Origin: Alphaproteobacteria bacterium UBA6544
GTDB taxonomy: Bacteria; Pseudomonadota; Alphaproteobacteria; UBA8366
Direction: 5' to 3'
Length of the DNA: 5,021 nucleotides
NCBI GenBank assembly: GCA_002434595.1
Contig: DJKK01000062.1
Coordinates: forward strand, 1-5,021
Within the stretch, counting starts at the first letter, position 1. Every line of letters begins with the position of its first letter. The translations under genes were made by a program, and so were the position numbers. This document shows, in pieces, positions 1-5,021 of this stretch. Below the pieces are notes generated by a model. The model searched no databases. It worked only from the letters and a program-made list of their open reading frames with translations, and had not been told where the DNA came from.

Positions 1-1305
1 GAACCCCTGAGGCTCGATACCGCGCTTGACTGGTCTGAATGGGGCGGATTCTCCGGCGCTATTGAGATGTGCAACAACAACGGCGCCTGTCGCAAGTTCG
101 ACGCCAGTGTTATGTGTCCCTCCTATCGGGCGACGCTCGATGAGAAGCATCTCGTGCGCGGGCGCGCGAATACGCTGCGCCTGGCGCTTTCCGGACAACT
201 CGGCGAGAACGCATTTACCTCGGAGGAATTGAAGGAGACCATGCAGCTTTGCGTCGGCTGCAAGGGCTGCAAGAGAGAATGTCCGACCGGCGTCGATATG
301 AGTCGGATGAAGACCGAGTTTCTACACCATTACAATCGCCGTCACGGCCTCACACTGCGCGACCGGCTTGTCGCGTATCTGCCCCGCTATGCGCCATGGG
401 CACGAAAAATAGCGGGAATTCTGAACCTGAGGGACAGATTGCCCGGACTGGCAAAGCTTTCGGAAGCCATCGTCGGCTTCAGCGCGAATCGGACGTTACC
501 AACATGGCGCCGCGACGCGTTCGATGCGGATAAGGCAGACACGCTGGGCCCCGAAGACGGCAAACCCGTCGTCCTGCTGGCCGATACCTTCAGTACTTAT
601 TTCGAGAAGGAAAATGTCGACGCCGCCGCACGGGTCCTGGCTGCGGCGGGATATCGCGTCACCTTTGCCGCGCCGCTTACTGGAGAGCGCCCACTCTGCT
701 GCGGGCGCACCTTCCTAGCCGCGGGATTGGTCGACGAGGCCCGCATCGAGGCACGCCGAACGATCGAGGCGCTGGCTCCGCATATTGCAGCAGGCACACC
801 GATCGTCGGCCTAGAGCCTTCCTGCCTATTGACCCTCCGCGATGAGTTCGAGGCTATCCTGCCGGGCGAGGAAACAGCCGCCTTGGCAAAACAGGCAAAG
901 CTGTTCGAGGAATTTATCGCCGAGGAAACAGACGCCGGGCGGTTCGCACCCGACTTCAAGCCAATCAGCCGTAAGAAAGCTCTCCTGCACGGACATTGTC
1001 ACCAGAAGGCGTTTGCCGCCATGGGCGCGGTCGAGAAGACCTTACGCCTGGTCCCGAACTTGGAAGTAGAGACGGTCGCATCGAGTTGTTGTGGTATGGC
1101 GGGCGCGTTCGGCTACCAGGAAGAGACATATGATATTTCAATGCAAATGGCGGAAGCCTCGTTGCTACCCGCGGTGCGGGCTGAACCTACGGACAGTTAT
1201 ATCGTTGCCGATGGAACCAGCTGCCGCCACCAGATCGAGGATGGGACGGCCCGCATTGCCCTGCACGTGGCCCGCATCCTCGACGAAGCTTTGGCGTCGC
1301 GATAA
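1..1305 (+). CDS. FAD/[4Fe-4S] oxidoreductase of the glycolate/D-lactate dehydrogenase type, C-terminal part (5' end outside window)
   Basis: The frame is open from base 1, so 434 residues of a longer protein are visible; fused members of this family usually run to roughly 900-1000 residues, with an FAD-binding oxidase domain (GlcD-like) in the missing N-terminal part. Numbered from base 1, the visible part begins with a ferredoxin-like region: CNNNGAC (Cys24, Cys30), MCPSY (Cys39), then CxxCxxCxxxCP (Cys84, 87, 90, 94). It continues with two cysteine-rich CCG domains (GlcF/HdrB type): CCG at 233-235 with Cys275, and CCG at 363-365 with Cys408, with an HCH motif at 332-334 between them. Such enzymes oxidise 2-hydroxyacids (glycolate, D-lactate, D-2-hydroxyglutarate) at the cytoplasmic face of the membrane and pass electrons through the Fe-S centres to the respiratory chain. 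The Met at base 67 is internal: the residues upstream of it (LDWSEWGGFSGAIEM) also fit the family. The substrate cannot be told because the FAD domain is off-window. The gene is followed directly by a GntR regulator. Confidence 0.9.
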   Translation, partial: EPLRLDTALDWSEWGGFSGAIEMCNNNGACRKFDASVMCPSYRATLDEKHLVRGRANTLRLALSGQLGENAFTSEELKETMQLCVGCKGCKRECPTGVDMSRMKTEFLHHYNRRHGLTLRDRLVAYLPRYAPWARKIAGILNLRDRLPGLAKLSEAIVGFSANRTLPTWRRDAFDADKADTLGPEDGKPVVLLADTFSTYFEKENVDAAARVLAAAGYRVTFAAPLTGERPLCCGRTFLAAGLVDEARIEARRTIEALAPHIAAGTPIVGLEPSCLLTLRDEFEAILPGEETAALAKQAKLFEEFIAEETDAGRFAPDFKPISRKKALLHGHCHQKAFAAMGAVEKTLRLVPNLEVETVASSCCGMAGAFGYQEETYDISMQMAEASLLPAVRAEPTDSYIVADGTSCRHQIEDGTARIALHVARILDEALASR

Positions 1306-1309
1306 GGAG
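1303..1309 (+). promoter_or_regulatory. Ribosome binding site overlapping the upstream stop codon
   Basis: TAAGGAG combines the TAA stop of the oxidoreductase gene with a strong AGGAG Shine-Dalgarno core (1305-1309), 7 bases before the ATG at 1317. This fixes the regulator's start and indicates co-transcription, probably with translational coupling, of the two genes. Confidence 0.8.
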
Positions 1310-1316
1310 CCGACTG

Positions 1317-2024
1317 ATGAGTTATATTGCCATACCGATCTCCGAAACCGAACCTACTCACGCAGATGAGCGCGAGCCGACTACACTGCATGCCAATCTT
1401 GTCGCACTAATTCGCGAACTCGTAATCGAAGGTGATTTGGAGCCGGGCGCCAAGGTTCCCGAACGCATCCTCTGTGAAAGGTTCAACGTCTCACGCACGC
1501 CGCTCCGCGAAGCCCTAAAGACGCTCGCCTCCGAAGGGTGGCTGGAGATTTTGCCGCATAAGGGCGCGCGGGTGACACGCCTCAGCGAAGAAGACGTCGA
1601 TCAAATGTTCCCAATCATGGGCGCGTTGGAGGCGCTATCTGGCGAACTCGCCTGCGCCAACCTCTCTGAGGAGCAGTTCGCCGAGATACGGGCCATACAC
1701 TACCAAATGGTTTTGCACTACACTCGTCGCGAACTGGCGCCGTATTTTCAGATAAACCAACTGATCCACGAAAAGATTCTTGCCGCTGCCGCGAACCCGC
1801 TTCTCGTGCAGATGTACCAAACCTTATCGGGCCGCATCCGGCGCGCCCGGTATGTCGCGAATATGTCCGAAGACCGTTGGGAGCAAGCAATCGAAGAACA
1901 CGAAGAAATGCTTTCCGCACTCGCGGCACGCGATGGTCAATCCCTTGCGGACGTGCTTCGGCGTCATCTCAGCAACAAGTGCGAGACAGTTAAGGCACAC
2001 CTACGGCAGGAATCGGCCGCGTAA
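1317..2024 (+). CDS. GntR-family transcriptional regulator, FCD (FadR-like) subfamily
   Basis: The 235-residue length is typical of the FCD subfamily. Residues 24-88 form the winged helix-turn-helix: LHANLVALIRELVIEGDL, the LEPGAKVPE segment, then the recognition-helix region FNVSRTPLREALKTLASEGW, and the wing ending KGARVTRL. Residues 94-230 form the all-helical FCD effector domain. Its candidate metal/ligand residues are Asn147 and His151 (NQLIH), His195 (EEHEEML) and His217 (RRHL). FCD regulators usually repress nearby catabolic genes and release DNA on binding a carboxylic acid. The start is set by AGGAG 7 bases upstream. Only 11 bases separate it from the FAD/Fe-S oxidoreductase gene, so it probably controls that operon and itself; the operator would lie upstream of the operon, outside the window. 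At the position where FCD proteins often carry an Arg before the 'xxLE' of the first effector-domain helix, this protein has Met101. Family call very secure; effector unknown. Confidence 0.93.
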   Translation: MSYIAIPISETEPTHADEREPTTLHANLVALIRELVIEGDLEPGAKVPERILCERFNVSRTPLREALKTLASEGWLEILPHKGARVTRLSEEDVDQMFPIMGALEALSGELACANLSEEQFAEIRAIHYQMVLHYTRRELAPYFQINQLIHEKILAAAANPLLVQMYQTLSGRIRRARYVANMSEDRWEQAIEEHEEMLSALAARDGQSLADVLRRHLSNKCETVKAHLRQESAA

Positions 2025-2033
2025 TTATGGATG

Positions 2034-2045
2034 GCGCCTAGGCGC
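2034..2045. repeat. Perfect 12-bp palindrome at the convergent gene junction
   Basis: GCGCCTAGGCGC reads the same on both strands. It lies 10 bases after the GntR stop codon and covers the stop codon of the opposing membrane-protein gene (2038-2040). Folded as RNA it could form only a short GC stem around a CTAG loop, and no T-run follows on either strand, so it is not a convincing rho-independent terminator. It could be a protein-binding site, a weak bidirectional stop or chance. Confidence 0.5.
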
Positions 2046-2475
2046 GTACACGATGTCGATAGGTCACGTTCACGCGCGTTGAGCGAGCGATGTATACGAC
2101 CATGAACAACGTAACAGCGGTCACCACGACAGAAATAGGAATCGCCTTCGGTGAGATCATCCCGAAAGTGAACCAGATCGCCCAGTTTACCGAGAACAGA
2201 GACACAGCCACGTTCGGCATGACTTTATGCATCTTTGGTGCGAGGTAAATGAACGGCACCATCAGGCAGAACTGAATGAAGCACGTAAAATCGGCCATCG
2301 TCATATTCTCGTAACCATACGATTGCGTCAATGCATAGCCGCTATCCAAGAACACAATGTAGAGGCTATGCAGGCTCCAAACGACACAGATCGCATAAAC
2401 GGCGTATAACCCGCCACCGAAACCGTAATCTGGATGGTTCTTCGCCTCTTCTTCCGAAATACTTTTCCAGTCCAT
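2038..2475 (-). CDS. Small four-helix integral membrane protein of unknown function (possibly DUF2569-like)
   Basis: The product has 145 residues and no family I can name with confidence. Hydrophobic segments lie at about residues 22-42, 62-80, 87-106 and 111-131. Positive charges fall on the N-in/C-in side: KMHK (81-84) between helices 2 and 3, and an Arg-rich C-terminus after helix 4. The N-terminus is acidic and soluble (SISEEEA), followed by NHPDYGFGG; a similar 'NHPxYGxGG' opening before the first helix recalls DUF2569-type membrane proteins, but this is from memory and weak. The length and four helices also recall the small subunits of tripartite transporters (TctB); I see no motif supporting that. 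The start ATG is backed by GGGGGA 8 bases upstream. The gene follows the LLM monooxygenase on the same strand after 160 bases and runs tail to tail into the GntR gene, so it may be a separate transcript or the end of the GMC-LLM operon. The continuous frame, good ribosome binding site and coherent topology make it a real gene. Confidence 0.8.
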   Translation of the reverse strand: MDWKSISEEEAKNHPDYGFGGGLYAVYAICVVWSLHSLYIVFLDSGYALTQSYGYENMTMADFTCFIQFCLMVPFIYLAPKMHKVMPNVAVSLFSVNWAIWFTFGMISPKAIPISVVVTAVTLFMVVYIARSTRVNVTYRHRVRA

Positions 2476-2483
2476 TCAGACGT

Positions 2484-2489
2484 TCCCCC
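2484..2489 (-). promoter_or_regulatory. Ribosome binding site of the small membrane protein
   Basis: On the minus strand GGGGGA sits 8 bases before the ATG (2473-2475), a good purine-rich Shine-Dalgarno match at normal spacing. It supports this start codon. Confidence 0.65.
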
Positions 2490-2526
2490 GATTTCGCCTC
2501 ATCGTCCCAAAGGCATCAAAACTATT

Positions 2527-2554
2527 TAAATACCGCACCTGCCCGTGCCTTCAA
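2527..2554 (-). promoter_or_regulatory. Possible sigma70-type promoter for the membrane protein gene
   Basis: In the 160-base gap after the LLM gene, the minus strand has TTGAAG (2549-2554) and TATTTA (2527-2532) separated by 16 bases. Each matches only part of the TTGACA/TATAAT consensus. The AT-rich TATTTAAATA stretch stands out against its GC-rich surroundings, and transcription starting near 2520 would give a leader of about 45 bases. The rest of the gap (2476-2635) shows no gene, no strong hairpin and no obvious operator. Confidence 0.3.
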
Positions 2555-2635
2555 GGGCCATTTCCGACGTGCGGAGCGCCAGATGATGGCAAGGGGATGC
2601 CGCTATTTCAACGACGAATCTGGGCCATTGTCTAA

Positions 2636-3796
2636 TTATTCCATATCGAGCCGCAAACCGGCTTGCCGCATGAGCGGCATCACGTGCTTACCGAAGAAAT
2701 CAAGATCTGGCAGGAAGTCATAAAAATTGACCTGCATCCCATCACAACCGGCCCGCTTTAGCTTGATGAACCAGTCGACGATCTGTTCAGGGGTGCCGAC
2801 CAGATGCACGTTCCCCCCGACCGCCCAATTGTCTTTTGAATGGCCGCGCCACGAAGATTGATCGCCACCCATGAATGTCGCCACGAAATTATCGACTGCA
2901 ACCTGATCGCGTTGATCGAGAATGCGATGGTATTGCGCCCACGCCGCCTCTTCCGTTTCCCGGCAAATCACGTGCGGGTTGATCATAATCTTAATACGGC
3001 GTTTCTTTTCCCACGCTGATTTCCGTATCTTCTTAATATGCGCCGGCAGTGTACGGCACGCATCGGACGGATCGGCGCCGCCCGGACTGGTCACGAAGAT
3101 GATATCAGAATGGGTCGTTGCGTAGTCGACACCCGCTGGCGACGACCCCGCATTTACAAGCACCACGGATTCGTTGACTGGTTTTGGGGCGACAAAAGCG
3201 TTTTCTGTCTGCCACCACTTGCCCTCAAAGGTCAGTTCCTCTTCTTCTGACCACAGCCGACGCATGATTGTAGTAAATTCGTCAGTCATGGCGTAACGAT
3301 CGTCGTGGGAGATCGGATCGAGACCGAACATGCGGAACTCGCTTTCCTTGTAACCGGTCACGACATTGAGCCCCCAGCGCCCACCGCTCATATGGTCGAT
3401 CACCGCACCGTATTTAGCCAGATGCAGCGGATGCCAACCGTAGAGGACGTGAACGGTCGCGATCAAAAGGACGTTCTTTGTGATCGGAGACAGTCCGGCA
3501 GAGGTGACAAAGGGGTCCAGCGCATTTTCGCGGAAGCGAATGTCACCACCATAACCGCCCTTCCCCATCCACTGGGCCAACGCGAAGACGATATCGAAAC
3601 CGAGTCGGTCCGCCTTACGCGCGCATTTGGCATTATATTCGAAATCCCATGATGTCTTGCGCGGCGCCTTAGATGGGCTCCACGCACCTTCCTGATGCGG
3701 GAGAAAGAGACCAAGCATTAGCGGTTGGCGCGCCGCCCGCTCAAAGGCACTGTCCGGTCGCGCTTTGCGTTTTCGCATTTTGGGAGCGGAGGCCAT
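2636..3796 (-). CDS. LLM-class (bacterial luciferase-like) flavin-dependent monooxygenase, RutA/SsuD-like group
   Basis: The 386-residue protein has the luciferase-like TIM-barrel pattern: first strand LMLGLFLPH (26-34), helix with ADRLGFDIVFA (62-72), strand LLIATVHVLYG (110-120), and the family hallmark SGGRWGLNVVTGY (137-149) followed by KESEFRMFGLD. AGSSPAGVDYATTHSDIIFV (216-235) corresponds to the segment that helps hold the flavin phosphate. GTPEQIVDWF and GCDGMQVNFYDFLPDLDFF (334-368) close the barrel. Relatives (RutA, SsuD, sulfone and nitrilotriacetate monooxygenases) use reduced FMN from a partner reductase plus O2 to oxidise small C-N, C-S or amide compounds in the cytoplasm. The substrate here is unknown, and no flavin reductase gene is in view. 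About 25 basic residues precede the first strand, more than most relatives carry. The chosen ATG has AGGTAA upstream, overlapping the GMC stop codon, with AGG 10 bases before it; the next Met (residue 7) has no purine-rich site. The 7-base gap to the GMC gene indicates one operon. Confidence 0.9.
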   Translation of the reverse strand: MASAPKMRKRKARPDSAFERAARQPLMLGLFLPHQEGAWSPSKAPRKTSWDFEYNAKCARKADRLGFDIVFALAQWMGKGGYGGDIRFRENALDPFVTSAGLSPITKNVLLIATVHVLYGWHPLHLAKYGAVIDHMSGGRWGLNVVTGYKESEFRMFGLDPISHDDRYAMTDEFTTIMRRLWSEEEELTFEGKWWQTENAFVAPKPVNESVVLVNAGSSPAGVDYATTHSDIIFVTSPGGADPSDACRTLPAHIKKIRKSAWEKKRRIKIMINPHVICRETEEAAWAQYHRILDQRDQVAVDNFVATFMGGDQSSWRGHSKDNWAVGGNVHLVGTPEQIVDWFIKLKRAGCDGMQVNFYDFLPDLDFFGKHVMPLMRQAGLRLDME

Positions 3797-3803
3797 GAAC
3801 CGG

Positions 3804-5021
3804 TTACCTAGCGTCTTTCTTAATCATATCCGCCGCCTTTTCGGCGATCATGATGACCGGCGCATTTGTATTGCCAGAGACCAATCGCGGCATGACCGAA
3901 GCATCGACCACGCGCAAGCCACCAATGCCATGCACCCGGAGTCGATCGTCGACCACGGCCATCGGGTCGTTGCCCATCTTGCAGGTACCAACTGGGTGAT
4001 ACACCGTACCGCCGACGCGGCGTGCGTGATCCAGCAACTCGTCGTCCGTTCGGCAATCTGGCCCCGGCACGAACTCGACATCCCGATAGGCATCGAGCGC
4101 CGGGCGCTCGAGAATGTCACGCGCGATCTTCAGGCCGGCGACATGGGTCTCCCGATCAAGCTCCTCCTTGAGGAAGTTCGGCTTGATGGCTGGCCGATCC
4201 CGATGGTCATCCGACAAAATGTGTACTGTTCCCCGACTCTCGGGGCGCAGCTGGCAGGGCCCAAGCGACATGCCGGGAAAATCGTGCAAGATTCGCTTGT
4301 GCGGGTCGGCAAAACTCGCGTGAGCACAGTGGTACTGCACATCCGGCGTCTCAAGTTCCGGACGAGTCTTAACGAAGCCATGGGCAATACCGGCCGGCAT
4401 CGTTAGTGCCCCCTTCCCTTGGAAGAGCAGTTTTAGGCCTTCCGTCAACAGTGATAGCCCACGTGTGGTTTCGTTCAGCGTGACCGGTTGTTTTACTTTC
4501 CACGCCATCCGACTGATGTAGTGGTCCTGGTGGTTCTCACCTACACCCGCCAATTCATGACGCACGTCGATGCCATGCTCCCTGAGGAGTTCGGGCTGGC
4601 CAACACCGGACAGTTCCAGAATTTGCGGTGACTGGATGGCGCCGGCACAGAGGATGACTTCCTTGCGGGCCCGCGCCGCGCGCGGGAACCCATGAACCGT
4701 GTAATTGATCCCTAAAGCCTTATTGCCTTCAAAAATCACGTCGCGTGCGAACGCATCCGTCTCCACTTTCAGGTTAGCACGACCGCGAATGGGATCGAGG
4801 AACGCTCGACTCACACTGTATCGCCGTCCACCTTTTTGCGTGACTTGATAGTAGCCGAAACCTTCTTGAGTCGGGCCGTTATAGTCTGGATTCTTCGGAT
4901 ACCCCGCTTCTTCCGCCGCGTCGATGAATGCATCGAGAATGGGATATGTCTCGCTCAGGTCTTCGACCTGAAGCGGGCCACCGACACCATGCAATTCGGT
5001 TGGGCGGTCAACGTTATTCTC
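3804..5021 (-). CDS. GMC-family FAD-dependent alcohol/choline-type dehydrogenase, C-terminal part (5' end outside window)
   Basis: The frame is open to the right edge, giving 405 residues of a protein family that is usually about 530-560 long; the N-terminal FAD-binding GxGxxG and GMC signature 1 are therefore off-window. Counting from the edge, the segment starts near ELHGVGGPLQV (9-19), a standard GMC junction. GAIQSPQILELSGVG (127-141) is an exact fit to GMC signature 2. YHPVGTCKMG (341-350) carries the catalytic His342, and SGNTNAP (382-388) carries the second active-site position, apparently Asn384 as in choline-dehydrogenase-like members; IMIAEKAADMI follows at the C-terminus. These enzymes oxidise primary alcohols to aldehydes (BetA takes choline to betaine aldehyde) and pass electrons to the respiratory chain or, in oxidases, to O2. 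The true substrate cannot be inferred from this part alone. The gene is the first visible member of a leftward operon: its stop is 7 bases before the LLM monooxygenase start. Confidence 0.92.
   Translation of the reverse strand, partial: ENNVDRPTELHGVGGPLQVEDLSETYPILDAFIDAAEEAGYPKNPDYNGPTQEGFGYYQVTQKGGRRYSVSRAFLDPIRGRANLKVETDAFARDVIFEGNKALGINYTVHGFPRAARARKEVILCAGAIQSPQILELSGVGQPELLREHGIDVRHELAGVGENHQDHYISRMAWKVKQPVTLNETTRGLSLLTEGLKLLFQGKGALTMPAGIAHGFVKTRPELETPDVQYHCAHASFADPHKRILHDFPGMSLGPCQLRPESRGTVHILSDDHRDRPAIKPNFLKEELDRETHVAGLKIARDILERPALDAYRDVEFVPGPDCRTDDELLDHARRVGGTVYHPVGTCKMGNDPMAVVDDRLRVHGIGGLRVVDASVMPRLVSGNTNAPVIMIAEKAADMIKKDAR

Noticed and set aside
67..69. ATG as a start codon for the FAD/Fe-S oxidoreductase
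   Set aside because: The frame is open back to base 1 and the preceding residues fit the family, so this Met is internal.
597..959. A 120-codon minus-strand open frame inside the FAD/Fe-S oxidoreductase gene
   Set aside because: It is Ser/Ala/Arg-rich, low-complexity translation opposite the CCG-domain region, with no supporting signals.
2091..2098. TGTATACG as a GntR operator half-palindrome
   Set aside because: It lies inside the 3' end of the membrane protein gene, far from any promoter, and is too short to separate from chance.
2584..2602. Short hairpin (GGCA...TGCC) downstream of the LLM gene as a terminator
   Set aside because: The stem is only 4 bp and no T-run follows on the minus strand.
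2554..2626. Two copies of GGGCCATT in the gap between the LLM and membrane protein genes
   Set aside because: Two 8-base direct repeats in this composition can occur by chance, and their flanks are not similar.
3305..3652. A 115-codon plus-strand open frame opposite the LLM gene
   Set aside because: It is antisense to the luciferase-fold core motifs and has no recognisable protein features.
3765..4406. A 213-codon plus-strand open frame antisense to the GMC gene
   Set aside because: It lies wholly opposite well-conserved GMC sequence with catalytic motifs, shows no recognisable domain and has no clear ribosome binding site; it is a shadow frame of GC-rich coding DNA.
4992..4994. TTG as a start codon for the GMC gene
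   Set aside because: The frame stays open to the window edge, and the upstream residues plus HGVGGPL are normal internal GMC sequence, so the gene begins outside the window.

Overview
The window looks like ordinary chromosomal DNA from a moderately GC-rich proteobacterium, most likely an alphaproteobacterium. That placement rests on the general look of the proteins (a fused FAD/Fe-S oxidase, an FCD-type GntR regulator, a choline-dehydrogenase-like GMC enzyme and an LLM flavin monooxygenase), not on any marker gene. Coding density is very high. I see no rRNA, tRNA, CRISPR array, insertion sequence or phage gene.

The layout is two convergent blocks. The left block reads rightward (bases 1-2024). 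It holds the C-terminal part of a large FAD/Fe-S oxidoreductase of the glycolate/D-lactate dehydrogenase type, cut by the left edge. A GntR/FCD transcription factor follows, and its ribosome binding site starts inside the stop codon of the oxidase gene. The right block reads leftward (5021 down to 2038). It starts with a GMC-family FAD alcohol/choline-type dehydrogenase, cut by the right edge. Next, 7 bases on, is a luciferase-like (LLM) flavin-dependent monooxygenase. After a 160-base gap comes a small four-helix membrane protein of unknown function. The two blocks meet tail to tail with 13 bases between stop codons; a perfect 12-bp palindrome lies there and covers the membrane protein's stop codon.

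The genes suggest a small catabolic locus. A monooxygenase and an alcohol dehydrogenase could act in turn on a small organic (possibly heteroatom-containing) compound, a 2-hydroxyacid-type dehydrogenase could feed electrons to the respiratory chain, and the GntR/FCD protein could respond to an acid intermediate. The enzyme families are well supported by motifs. The substrates, and whether the two convergent blocks belong to one pathway, are inference. I found no clearly novel system; the most interesting points are the GMC-LLM gene pair of unknown substrate and the orphan membrane protein next to it.
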